From assembly GCA_023415305.1 (NCBI GenBank), contig JAEZKZ010000094.1:62001-126000 (forward strand): a DNA stretch of 64,000 nucleotides, given 5' to 3'. Source of the DNA: Bacillota bacterium (GTDB taxonomy: Bacteria > Bacillota > Clostridia > Acetivibrionales > DSM-1351). A program made the translations under genes and the position numbers. Numbering within the stretch: the stretch's first letter is position 1; each line of letters opens with the position of its first letter. Under the pieces are notes generated by a model. The model made no database searches, was not told where the DNA came from, and saw only the letters and a program-made list of their open reading frames with translations. Below are positions 17,993 through 26,578 of this stretch, in pieces.

Positions 17993-18994
17993 ATGTATCA
18001 AAATGTCATTTTTAAATCTATTGGAACTTACCATCCAGCAACAAAAAAAAGTAACTCTTTTTATGTTAATCACTTTAACAGCATGGGAATTGATGTGTCC
18101 GGTCTGGTTGAACATCTCGGGAGAAATACGCGCTGCATTGCTGACACTAAACATGAAAACGCTGTTACAATGGCTTATCAGGCCTCTCTAAAAGCTCTTC
18201 AGTCTGCCAATGTAAGTCCTGAAGAAATAGACATTATCATTTTTGGAACTGATAGTCCTGAAAAACTAGTACCTTCAAATGCAATACTGCTTCACGACAA
18301 ACTACACACTGTTAATGCCCATCAGATTTTTGATCTTAATTCTAACTGTATAGGTATGTTAACTGCTATCGACGTCGGTAGCCGGTTGCTTACTAATAAT
18401 ACAAGACTTAGTAAAGCTCTTATAGTGGGCAGCTTTATGGGCAATTTCATATCAAGTAAAACTGACCCCGTTTGTTATTCAAATATGGCGGATGCGGCAG
18501 CGGCTATCATCCTTGAAAGAGTTGAAGAGCCTTATAAAAGAGGTTTCATAGATAGCAACTTCAAGACCGATACCGTAGTAAAAAATAAGTTCCAATACCC
18601 TGCATGTGGTTTTTCAAGCCTCTATGAGGAAGGAATTGACAATGAGGATAAAAAGCTTAAGCTTGATCCTTTTGATACAAGTTTTGTGCCAGGTGAATGG
18701 ATTCGGTTGATGCAGGTTCTATTCGACAGATACAGCATTACCAAAGATGATATAAGCCAATATTTCTTTTCGCAATTTTCAAAGCCGGATGCCGAAGCAA
18801 CTCTGAATTTACTGTCTTTAGATAATGATAAACATACTTATATAGGTAATATTTACGGATATACTGGTCTGACCAGCCCAATATTGGCTTATAACGAGGC
18901 ATTGAGCACCAAAACTATAGACACCGGAGATTATCTGATGTTCTGCTCGGTAGGAGCCGGTTATAACATGTGTGCACTGTTATATAGACAATGA
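17993..18994 (+). CDS. Ketoacyl-ACP synthase III-like thiolase-fold protein
   Basis: A 333-residue thiolase-fold protein resembling FabH. The nucleophile is kept: Cys119 in DLNSNCIGMLTAID, where FabH has ACAGF. The other two FabH catalytic residues look replaced. The PHQAN segment aligns with FFSQFSK (His to Gln261), and YGNTSA aligns with YGYTGLTS (Asn to Tyr290). A normal decarboxylating condensation is therefore unlikely; acyl transfer or a structural role is possible. The flanking genes do not include acyl carrier protein or other fatty-acid enzymes. An AAAGGAGTGG site precedes the ATG, and a terminator follows at 19061-19098, so it is transcribed alone. Confidence 0.8.
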   Translation: MYQNVIFKSIGTYHPATKKSNSFYVNHFNSMGIDVSGLVEHLGRNTRCIADTKHENAVTMAYQASLKALQSANVSPEEIDIIIFGTDSPEKLVPSNAILLHDKLHTVNAHQIFDLNSNCIGMLTAIDVGSRLLTNNTRLSKALIVGSFMGNFISSKTDPVCYSNMADAAAAIILERVEEPYKRGFIDSNFKTDTVVKNKFQYPACGFSSLYEEGIDNEDKKLKLDPFDTSFVPGEWIRLMQVLFDRYSITKDDISQYFFSQFSKPDAEATLNLLSLDNDKHTYIGNIYGYTGLTSPILAYNEALSTKTIDTGDYLMFCSVGAGYNMCALLYRQ

Positions 18995-19060
18995 TACAGG
19001 TAATGACCCTGATCCCATTCAAAGAATGTTATAAGTATATTTAATAACCATACATAAAGA

Positions 19061-19098
19061 AATCACCTCGAGCTTTTGTAATGAGGTGATTTTTTTTA
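19061..19098. terminator. Bidirectional intrinsic terminator
   Basis: AATCACCTC (19061-19069) and GAGGTGATT (19083-19091) form the stem, followed on the plus strand by a long T-run. It separates the convergent KAS III-like and STAS-like genes. Confidence 0.85.
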
Positions 19099-19100
19099 TT

Positions 19101-19463
19101 TTAAACTTTGGTAAGAGCTTCTTCAGGAGATTCTACAAAAATAATTGTGTCAAAACCCGGGATATCCTTGCCGATTCGTTTTGTTTGTCCTGATGCTACA
19201 GCTGATTGCTGCTGAACGATTATTCTCTTTTTAAAAGGAACACTCATATATAACATTAACATATTCTTAAGCTGCTCAGCCACATCCTGTGCTGACGCCT
19301 TTACTTCTCTACCGTCAACTATAAGAGTATACTCTTTTGGATCCAACTGTGAAGTCTTGGTCCTGTACTCATTTATATAGTCCACGCCTTCCTGCATTGT
19401 GAAAAAACCTGATGCAAAAATTGAAAATATTTTTTTCGTTTGATCAACTTCCATTGTAAACAT
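19101..19463 (-). CDS. Small STAS/SpoIIAA-like protein, function unknown
   Basis: A 120-residue soluble protein. The order of strands and helices (FTMEVDQTKKIFSIFASGFF, then a helix, then YTLIVDGREVKASAQDV, then a C-terminal strand FDTIIFVESPEEAL) resembles SpoIIAA/STAS-like folds. No conserved phosphorylatable Ser in the anti-anti-sigma DSSG context is visible, so a direct sigma-factor role is not supported. The ATG at 19463 is chosen because GGAGGGAG precedes it; earlier in-frame starts lack one. A promoter, TTGTAA-17-TATAGT, lies about 50 bases upstream. It is transcribed alone. Confidence 0.65.
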   Translation of the reverse strand: MFTMEVDQTKKIFSIFASGFFTMQEGVDYINEYRTKTSQLDPKEYTLIVDGREVKASAQDVAEQLKNMLMLYMSVPFKKRIIVQQQSAVASGQTKRIGKDIPGFDTIIFVESPEEALTKV

Positions 19464-19511
19464 AAAGACTCCCTCCATGTAATATTGTGTAATAATTAAC
19501 AATTAATAATT

Positions 19512-19540
19512 ACTATAATATATAAAAAATATAATTACAA
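19512..19540 (-). promoter_or_regulatory. Promoter of the STAS-like gene
   Basis: On the minus strand TTGTAA (plus 19535-19540) and TATAGT (plus 19512-19517) are 17 bases apart, about 50 bases before the ATG. Confidence 0.55.
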
Positions 19541-19658
19541 GGCATATTATGTATATTAATGTAAATATTATAAATATTATGTAAAGAATGTTAATCTTTT
19601 GTAAATATTCAATAAAATCAATATGATAACTACATATAGACTTATCTCTAAGGCTAAC

Positions 19659-19697
19659 CAAAAAAAGCTCCAGACGCATAACTTATTTGCCTGGAGC
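19659..19697 (-). terminator. Intrinsic terminator after the uracil permease gene
   Basis: GCTCCAG (19667-19673) and CTGGAGC (19691-19697) form the stem. On the minus strand the stem is followed by seven T residues. Confidence 0.8.
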
Positions 19698-19762
19698 CGA
19701 GTAAATCATGAATTTACTTATTGAGTTTTATTAATTATATTTCGAATTATATTCTAAATTTG

Positions 19763-21148
19763 TTATGCCTCTTCAGTGTCGTTTGTTAGCTTTAATTTCT
19801 CGAGAATATAGAATATCAAGCTCAGTGCCATACCTGCCAGTGTAGCAAGTACCATACCCTTGAGTTGAACATCCTTACCAAGGTTAATTGATATTCCGCT
19901 TATACCTATGACAAATACCAACGCATTAAGTACAAGATTCTTTGCGTTGCTGTAATCAATCCTTGCTTCAACTATCATTCTGATACCCGATGCAGCTATA
20001 GTACCGAAAAGCAATAAGCTTACTCCCCCCATAACAGGCCCCGGTATACTTGAAATAACACCGGATAATTTACCAAAGAAAGCTATTATTATTGAAATAA
20101 CACCTGCACCGCCTATTACCCATACACTGTAAACTCTTGTAATAGCCATTACTCCCATGTTTTCACCATAGGTGGTTGTTGGACATGAGCCGCAGAATCC
20201 AGACAGCATTGTCGATATACCGTCACCCATCAGAGATCTGTGAAGACCGGGGTCCTTTGTTAAATCTCTGCCTACAATATTACTTGTAACAAACAGATGA
20301 CCTATGTGCTCGGATAAAACCACAAGTGCTGCAGGTGCAAGTACTAACATTGCTGTAGGATCAAAGGAGGGCAGTACGAATTCTGGAATGTTAAACCAGC
20401 TTTTTGTAGCGATAACTGAAGTGTCCAGATATCCCAATGCTGCTGACAAACCGTAACCTGCCACTACAGCAATCAAGATAGGTATGACTGAAAGGAAGCC
20501 TCTGAAACAGAGATTACCGATTATTAATATACCTAGTGTTACCAGGGCAATTATTATTCCCTTTGTATCAAAATTACCGTCTGCATCAGGGAAAAGCTTT
20601 GCCATGTCTGCGGCAGTACCTGATAATTCAAGCCCTATAAGCGCGACTATAGGTCCCATTGCGGCAGGAGGAAGTACAATATCCAACCAGCCTGTGCCTA
20701 CTTTTCCAATTATAAATGCAACTATTACAAATATTAAACCACAGATTATATAACCGCCAAGAGCCTTGGAAAAATTATCTGTATATGCACTGGAGCTTGC
20801 GACTATTGAGGCTGTCGGAGACAGGAATGCAAAGCTTGAGCCGAGAAATGCAGGTGCTTTTCCCTTACAGATAATAAGGTAAAGGAGAGTGCCTATACCA
20901 TTTAGCAAAAGAACGAGTGCCGGGTCAATAACCTGAATGCTGTTGTACTGTGCCAACTGGTCGGCATTAAGTTTTTCAACTGTTAATTTTAGTGATTCAA
21001 GATAATGATTTTTAGCATAACTGTTAAATAAGAACGGAACAAGAACTGACGCACTGAACATCGCGAACAAATGCTGAAAACTTAGTGGAAGCGCCTTAAG
21101 AAAAGGAACCTTTTCTTCAACCTGGATTACGGGTCTTGAGTACTTCAT
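19763..21148 (-). CDS. uraA: Uracil permease (NCS2 nucleobase symporter)
   Basis: A 461-residue membrane protein of the NCS2 family that imports uracil with protons. It has about 12-14 hydrophobic segments. The signature around GFCGSCPTTTYGENMGVMAITRV, shortened here to SCPTTTYGENMG, and the preceding VLSEHIGHL helix carry the residues that bind the base in UraA. The pyrimidine leader directly upstream (21178-21300) supports uracil as substrate. It is monocistronic, with its own promoter and terminator. Confidence 0.93.
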   Translation of the reverse strand: MKYSRPVIQVEEKVPFLKALPLSFQHLFAMFSASVLVPFLFNSYAKNHYLESLKLTVEKLNADQLAQYNSIQVIDPALVLLLNGIGTLLYLIICKGKAPAFLGSSFAFLSPTASIVASSSAYTDNFSKALGGYIICGLIFVIVAFIIGKVGTGWLDIVLPPAAMGPIVALIGLELSGTAADMAKLFPDADGNFDTKGIIIALVTLGILIIGNLCFRGFLSVIPILIAVVAGYGLSAALGYLDTSVIATKSWFNIPEFVLPSFDPTAMLVLAPAALVVLSEHIGHLFVTSNIVGRDLTKDPGLHRSLMGDGISTMLSGFCGSCPTTTYGENMGVMAITRVYSVWVIGGAGVISIIIAFFGKLSGVISSIPGPVMGGVSLLLFGTIAASGIRMIVEARIDYSNAKNLVLNALVFVIGISGISINLGKDVQLKGMVLATLAGMALSLIFYILEKLKLTNDTEEA

Positions 21149-21177
21149 GAATTAATCCCCCTATTATTTTTTAAATA

Positions 21178-21300
21178 AAAAAACCTCACTGCCTTTAGGC
21201 GCAGTAAGGTTGGGTTTCATCCAAACACGACACAACTTCCCATGTACACTCGCACTAATGTACTATGTACTATTTACCTTACTAGCCTCTCTGGACTAAT
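21178..21300 (-). promoter_or_regulatory. PyrR-dependent attenuator of the uracil permease gene
   Basis: In mRNA sense the leader has AGTCCAGAGAGGCTAGT (plus 21281-21297), which matches the PyrR-binding loop consensus. It is followed by a terminator made of AACCTTACTG (plus 21202-21211) and CAGTGAGGTT (plus 21182-21191) with a T-run to 21175. The usual logic is that PyrR with UMP frees the terminator and lowers expression when pyrimidines are plentiful. PyrR itself is not in the window. Confidence 0.85.
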
Positions 21301-21325
21301 TTAAAAGTTTTTTTATCCGTGCATA

Positions 21326-21355
21326 AGTATATCATATATATTTATCAAATGTCTA
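21326..21355 (-). promoter_or_regulatory. Promoter of the uracil permease transcript
   Basis: On the minus strand TAGACA (plus 21350-21355) and TATACT (plus 21326-21331) are 18 bases apart, about 30 bases before the PyrR-binding loop. Confidence 0.6.
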
Positions 21356-21484
21356 CAAAATATCTAAATTTTTTTAGGCTTTATGTAAAATTGTAATTTT
21401 ATGCCTAAGCCAATTCATTTCATATTTTTAAGTTATAGTAAATATTGGTACTCCCGGACTAGCTTATTAAAATCTGTTGCACAC

Positions 21485-21531
21485 AAAAAGCTTAAAAAAA
21501 TAAATTGTTTGTCTATTTTTTTAAGCTTTTT
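21485..21531. terminator. Intrinsic terminator downstream of the dcw cluster
   Basis: An 18-bp AT-rich palindrome, AAAAAGCTTAAAAAAATA with its complement, flanked by A and T runs. On the minus strand it lies about 210 bases after the murG stop, immediately after the conserved motif at 21529-21571. Confidence 0.75.
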
Positions 21532-21571
21532 TAACCATGCTTCCACATTTTAACAAGTTGTCCTCACGTAC
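21529..21571 (-). ncRNA. Conserved pre-terminator RNA motif, copy 2
   Basis: Same 43-base motif as at 2807-2849, in the same relation to a terminator. In mRNA sense it begins TACGTGAGGACA and ends GGAAGCATGGTTAAAAA. The hairpin arms differ from copy 1 but can still largely pair with one mismatch and G-U pairs. It is either part of the murG 3' UTR or a separate small RNA; a possible promoter, TTGGAC-16-TAATTA, lies just upstream. The rest of 21356-21743 contains nothing else that I can support. Confidence 0.45.
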
Positions 21572-21743
21572 CATAACATATGTACTTAATTACACGAATA
21601 ATATTTTAGTCCAATACCATATCTACATAGTTTACACTCACGTCCGATTAAGATTAATGAAAAAAACTATTTTAAATATGCTAAGCTAAATAATCCTTAA
21701 AGAAAGCATCAAAAATATTTGTAGATTTTTCCGCCAGTACCTT

Positions 21744-22841
21744 CTATTTAATGATTTTTTCAACCAGTGCATAAATCTGTTCTACAGAGTCTGTTATGCG
21801 GTTTTTTGTTGCGTCTGCTGACATTCTACGTAAAACATCCTTATTTGCTATCAGATCACATAGCTTACTATATAAAATATCGGCATTAAGTTCACTTTCC
21901 AGTATCACCACCGCGCCGCCGTCCTTTTCCAGAGAGCGGGCATTGTGCTCCTGATGATTTGCAGTCACATACGGCGACGGAATCAGTATAGAAGGTATAC
22001 CCATTGTCTGCAGCTCGCTTATTGTAATGGCTCCGGCGCGGCAAATCATTAAATCACTGGCAGTATAAACCTGAGCCACATCATATATGTACGGCACAAC
22101 CTTAACATATTTTTTATATTGCTCATCAAGGCAGACTGAAAGGTTTATTTCATTAAACTGAGCTTCGCCGGTTGAAAAAATCAGATTAAACTCACCTTTA
22201 AAATGTGTATTGAGCATTTGTACTATGGTTTCGTTAATCTTTCTGGCGCCTCTGCTCCCACCCATAGCTACTATGAGAGGCTTTCCATCTACAATATCCA
22301 ACTGCTTTAAAACAGCCTGCCGGCTTGTGTTTAGCAGCTCCTGCCTTACTGGATTTCCTGTATGAACAAGCTTATCTTTATTTTTAAAATATTTCTCAGC
22401 ATCTTTAAAGCTGATTGCTACGTAGTTTACATGCTTTTCGAGAAGCCTGTTGGTAACCCCGGGGAAAGCATTGGACTCATGTATAAGCGTAGGTATTCCT
22501 TTTTTTGCCGCAACATATAAAACAGGCCCGCAAACATATCCTCCGGTACCTATTACAACATCGGGCCTTAATTTTTTAAGTAGTCTCGAGGCTTGAAAAA
22601 AGCTTTGAGCCAATTCTTTCACAGCAAGCACGGTATCAAAGGAAATTTTCCTTCTGAAGCCTCTAACGGTTATTGTCTCAAGAGTAAAGCCTTCCCTTGG
22701 TACCAGTTTTGTTTCCAGTCCTTTTTTAGTTCCAACAAAAGTAATTTCCGCCGAAGGATTCTTTTTAAGTATATACTTTGCTATTGCAAGTCCGGGATTT
22801 ATATGTCCCCCTGTCCCTCCGCCCGCTATTAATACCTTCAA
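21744..22841 (-). CDS. murG: MurG, lipid II-forming GlcNAc transferase
   Basis: A 365-residue GT28 enzyme that adds GlcNAc from UDP-GlcNAc to lipid I on the inner face of the membrane, giving lipid II. The acceptor loop GGGTGGHINPG (7-17) is intact. So are GTGGYVCGPV, the donor-binding GGSRGARKIN and CRAGAITISEL followed by PSPYVTANHQEHNA. It is the last gene of the dcw cluster, 57 bases after ftsW. Confidence 0.97.
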   Translation of the reverse strand: MKVLIAGGGTGGHINPGLAIAKYILKKNPSAEITFVGTKKGLETKLVPREGFTLETITVRGFRRKISFDTVLAVKELAQSFFQASRLLKKLRPDVVIGTGGYVCGPVLYVAAKKGIPTLIHESNAFPGVTNRLLEKHVNYVAISFKDAEKYFKNKDKLVHTGNPVRQELLNTSRQAVLKQLDIVDGKPLIVAMGGSRGARKINETIVQMLNTHFKGEFNLIFSTGEAQFNEINLSVCLDEQYKKYVKVVPYIYDVAQVYTASDLMICRAGAITISELQTMGIPSILIPSPYVTANHQEHNARSLEKDGGAVVILESELNADILYSKLCDLIANKDVLRRMSADATKNRITDSVEQIYALVEKIIK

Positions 22842-22898
22842 CTGCCAGACCTCCCATCTGCATATAAGTTCTGCAGGAATATAGTTTTACAGTCTACC

Positions 22899-24011
22899 TT
22901 AAAACCGTTCGTAATTCGAATATCGCGATATATTAAGCAAAATGCCCACACCAAACATCAGAAAAATCAGCGATGTACCTCCTGCGCTAAAGAACGGAAG
23001 AGATATACCTGTTGAGGGTATTGAGTTCGTTACAACTGCCACATTAAATAGTGCCTGAACTCCTATAAGAGAGGTTATTCCTATTGCCATCAGGCTTCCA
23101 AAGACATCCGGTGCATTCATTGCAACTTTTATACCTCTCCAGATAAATACCAGAAACAGAAGCAGAACGACCATAGATCCAAAAAATCCGAGTTCCTCGG
23201 CCAGAACGGCAAAAATGTAATCATTATAAGGCTCAGGTATGTATAGGTACTTCTGCATGCTCTGCCCAAGCCCTCTACCGAACAATCCCCCTGAACCTAT
23301 TGCCAGGAGTGAATTTACAATCTGCCAGCCCTCATCCATTTTATATTGAAAGGGGTCCAGCCAGGCCTTAACTCTGTCAAATCTGTACGGCGCAACCAGA
23401 ATCGCCCCTACTCCAGCCAGAATTACTGGAACTGCCAAAGCTACAAAATGGGATATTTTAGCCCCGGCACAAAACAGAACAATAAATCCCGTCAGTGCAA
23501 TGATTATGGTTCCACTTAAATGAGGCTCAATAACAACCAATCCGCATATTAGTCCGATTAAGGCAAGATAAGGCAACAAACCTTTTGTAAAGGACTTCAA
23601 TACCTCTTTTCTTTTTGACAGACTGAAAGAGAGAAACATTATTAACGAAAGTTTTGCCAATTCTGAGGGCTGTATGGTTTTATTTCCTACTCCCAGCCAC
23701 CTCTGAGCTCCATTAAACTCCTTACCGACTCCGGGTATTAATACCAAAATCAGAAGTCCTATGCTGCCCATTAGGAGTATGGGTGATATCTTCCCCCATC
23801 TATGATAATCATAATTCATGGTAACAACTACTACAAAAATACTTATGGCCATATAAATCAGCTGAGGCCTTATCATGCCGAATGAATCTCCATTGTCCTT
23901 GACCGAAATATAATAGCTTGAACTAAATACCATTATGGTACCTAATGAAAGTAATAATATAACTGCTGCAAATATCCAAAAGTCGAAAGGCTTTTTGTTT
24001 TTGTTTTTCAT
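22899..24011 (-). CDS. ftsW: FtsW/SpoVE lipid II polymerase
   Basis: A 370-residue SEDS-family membrane protein with ten predicted spans that polymerises lipid II at the septum. The family motifs include KTIQPSELAKLSLI, GRGLGQSMQKY and the end segment TGISLPFFSAGGTS. Within clostridial dcw clusters this position is taken by ftsW or spoVE, which are hard to tell apart by sequence. The ATG at 24011 with GGAGG before it is the start; an upstream frame extension has no site. murD, often found next to it, is absent. Confidence 0.92.
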   Translation of the reverse strand: MKNKNKKPFDFWIFAAVILLLSLGTIMVFSSSYYISVKDNGDSFGMIRPQLIYMAISIFVVVVTMNYDYHRWGKISPILLMGSIGLLILVLIPGVGKEFNGAQRWLGVGNKTIQPSELAKLSLIMFLSFSLSKRKEVLKSFTKGLLPYLALIGLICGLVVIEPHLSGTIIIALTGFIVLFCAGAKISHFVALAVPVILAGVGAILVAPYRFDRVKAWLDPFQYKMDEGWQIVNSLLAIGSGGLFGRGLGQSMQKYLYIPEPYNDYIFAVLAEELGFFGSMVVLLLFLVFIWRGIKVAMNAPDVFGSLMAIGITSLIGVQALFNVAVVTNSIPSTGISLPFFSAGGTSLIFLMFGVGILLNISRYSNYERF

Positions 24012-24128
24012 TAACTTCCTCCAGCCCCTCCCGTATTTCATAGTCAGGCATAAGCTCTGATCAGGTTTTACAATTATGTATATTCTGATTATATGTGACT
24101 ATATGTTTATTAATTCCAATATAGAGCT

Positions 24129-25112
24129 TCAGTATGTCCCAAAGCCGACAATCAAAAACGATATTACGGCAAGTAAAACAGTTACGATAATAAATACAGT
24201 TACAACCTTCGTCTCCTTCCAGCCCAACATCTCAAAGTGATGATGTATCGGAGCCATCTTGAAAATTCTCTTTCCAGTTAACTTGAAGGAGCCAACCTGA
24301 AGTATTACAGAAATATTCTCAATAAGGTAAATACCACCAATAACAAAAAATATCAATGGCATCCTCATCATAATAACAATGGAGGTCAAAGCCCCTCCAA
24401 GAGCCAAACTTCCCGTATCTCCCATGAAAACCTTTGCCGGGTGAATGTTAAAGGCAAGGAAACCAAGACATCCTCCGGCGATTGCGGCAGAAAAAATCTT
24501 AATGTAGCCCCATTCACTGTTAGTTAGTGAAACAACGGTAAAAAATATGGCAACTACAAGAGTCACCCCTGCACACAGTCCGTCAAGGCCATCTGTAATA
24601 TTGACCCCATTGGCAAAGAAATACATAAAAATTATTATAAATAAAAAATATAACCACGGCTGAACAACATAATCGGTAAAAGGAATAACTATTGAGCTTC
24701 CAGCTTCCGTAAACCTGATAACATAAAAAGCAAAGGCTACACATACCAGCAGCTGCAGAAAGGTCTTCTGCCCGGCATAAAGTCCATCCTTCCTCTTTTT
24801 GACCACTTTGATAAAATCATCTATAAAGCCTACAGCACCAAAACCTAAGGTAGCAAGCAGTATAGGAATTATTTCAGGATAGACCTGAGAATAATATAGT
24901 GCAACTGCAGTAATCGGAATTAGAAATATCAAAGCTCCCATGGTCGGAGTGCCTGTTTTTTTCAAATGTGTTTGAGGTCCATCGTCTCTTACTGTCTGCC
25001 CAAATTTAAGCCTTCTTAGAAAAGGGATAAGTATCGGGCCTGCAAGTATTGATAGAACAAAAGCAGCTGCAAAAGCAATAATATGTTCAGATGTTAACGA
25101 AAAAGTAAGCAA
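24129..25112 (-). CDS. mraY: MraY, phospho-MurNAc-pentapeptide translocase
   Basis: A 327-residue integral membrane enzyme that moves phospho-MurNAc-pentapeptide to undecaprenyl phosphate to give lipid I. Ten membrane spans and the catalytic loops are visible: GFIDDFIKVVKKRKDGL, NITDGLDGLCAG, MGDTGSLALGG and APIHHHFEMLGW. I place the start at a TTG (25112) preceded by GGGGGAAG; this gives a normal length, while the longer frame would add 20 polar residues. The start is 20 bases from the murF stop. Confidence 0.95.
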   Translation of the reverse strand: MLTFSLTSEHIIAFAAAFVLSILAGPILIPFLRRLKFGQTVRDDGPQTHLKKTGTPTMGALIFLIPITAVALYYSQVYPEIIPILLATLGFGAVGFIDDFIKVVKKRKDGLYAGQKTFLQLLVCVAFAFYVIRFTEAGSSIVIPFTDYVVQPWLYFLFIIIFMYFFANGVNITDGLDGLCAGVTLVVAIFFTVVSLTNSEWGYIKIFSAAIAGGCLGFLAFNIHPAKVFMGDTGSLALGGALTSIVIMMRMPLIFFVIGGIYLIENISVILQVGSFKLTGKRIFKMAPIHHHFEMLGWKETKVVTVFIIVTVLLAVISFLIVGFGTY

Positions 25113-25131
25113 TAGTACTTCCCCCTGTTTA

Positions 25132-26523
25132 TTATTCTGGAATAGTCTGCTGCTGTAATAAACCCTCAGCAATCTGTTCCATTTTCATTCCTCTTGAACC
25201 TTTAATAAGTATATAATCCCCCTGTTTTACTATACCGATAATATAATCCAGTGCGTCAGAGTTGTTATCGAAGTGCCGCAGGTTTATTGATGAATTTCCA
25301 GAATCATTAACAGCCTGCGTAATGTTTTTTGAGTCCTTTCCAACTGTTATCAGATAACTTATTTTTTTATCTTTTACGAAATTCCCCACCGAATAGTGAA
25401 GCTCCTTTGCCATAGTCCCCATTTCCAGCATATCTCCCAACACTGCTATTCCCCTTGTCCTGATTGAAAGTTCCTCAAGGACATTTATGGCAGCCTGCAT
25501 GGATTGTGGGCTGGCATTATATGCATCGTTAATGATTTTAATACCCTTATACGATAAAATATTCTGTCTCATACTGCCCGGGCTGTACTCTGAAATACCA
25601 TCCAAAATAATCTCCATCGGTATATTCATTTCAACTCCTACAGCTATTGCAGCCAGGGCATTGTATACGTTATGTATTCCGGGGACAGGAACTCTTACCT
25701 CATAAGTTTTATTACCAACCTTAACACTAAAGCTTGTTCCGTCTTCACCTAAAGACTGGTAGTTTTCTGCACGATAGTCTGCTGACGCATCCATACCGTA
25801 GAACACTGTTCTATAATCAAGCTTCCCTCTCTTCTCACTTAATAGAGGGTCATCTCCGTTAAGTACAACCAGACCGTCAGGATTTAGCCCTTCCAGTATT
25901 TCGAGCTTAGCCTTAAGGATACCCTGCTGGGAACCCAGCTTCTCAATATGGGAAACACCAATATTGGTAATGACTGCAACCTGTGGTTGTGCTATTGCCG
26001 TCAGCCTGCCTATTTCCCCAAAGCCGCTCATACCCATCTCTATAACTGCTGCTTCATGTCTTTCCTCCAGATTAAAAAAAGTCAGAGGAAGACCTATTTC
26101 ATTATTAAAATTGCCCTGAGTCTTCAGAACCTCATATTTTTTGGAAAGAACACAAAAAATCATATCCTTTGTACTTGTTTTTCCAACGCTGCCGGTTATT
26201 CCGACAACAGGTATATTATATTTGTTTCTATGCCAGGTAGCAATATCTCTTAATGCTTTTGCAGTATCATTAACTAAAACCGCACTGCACTTATCTCTTT
26301 CCGGTATTGCTTTTTGAGTAAGGCATATATTGGCGCCTGCGTCAAAGCACTGTTCTATATAATCATGTCCGTCAAACTTTTCTCCCACAAGAGGAATAAA
26401 CAGATTGCCCTTTGCAACCTTTCTTGAATCAGTGGTTATGCCGGAAAATATATTGCTGCTGTCACCCCAGAGTAATTTTCCGTTAACAGCCTTTATTAAC
26501 TCTACACAGTCAAAAGAAACCAT
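25132..26523 (-). CDS. murF: MurF, UDP-MurNAc-tripeptide D-Ala-D-Ala ligase
   Basis: A 463-residue Mur ligase that adds D-Ala-D-Ala to UDP-MurNAc-tripeptide in the cytoplasm. ATP-binding GITGSVGKTSTKD, the central EMGMSGFGEI and the C-terminal domain with NDAYNASPQSM and GDMLEMG are all in place. AAAGGAGA before the ATG is the ribosome-binding site. It lies between murE and mraY in the usual clostridial order. Confidence 0.96.
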   Translation of the reverse strand: MVSFDCVELIKAVNGKLLWGDSSNIFSGITTDSRKVAKGNLFIPLVGEKFDGHDYIEQCFDAGANICLTQKAIPERDKCSAVLVNDTAKALRDIATWHRNKYNIPVVGITGSVGKTSTKDMIFCVLSKKYEVLKTQGNFNNEIGLPLTFFNLEERHEAAVIEMGMSGFGEIGRLTAIAQPQVAVITNIGVSHIEKLGSQQGILKAKLEILEGLNPDGLVVLNGDDPLLSEKRGKLDYRTVFYGMDASADYRAENYQSLGEDGTSFSVKVGNKTYEVRVPVPGIHNVYNALAAIAVGVEMNIPMEIILDGISEYSPGSMRQNILSYKGIKIINDAYNASPQSMQAAINVLEELSIRTRGIAVLGDMLEMGTMAKELHYSVGNFVKDKKISYLITVGKDSKNITQAVNDSGNSSINLRHFDNNSDALDYIIGIVKQGDYILIKGSRGMKMEQIAEGLLQQQTIPE

Positions 26524-26578
26524 TTTCTATCTCCTTTATTCAAAGCAAAAACAGAAAAAAATACAAAGCACGCTACTT

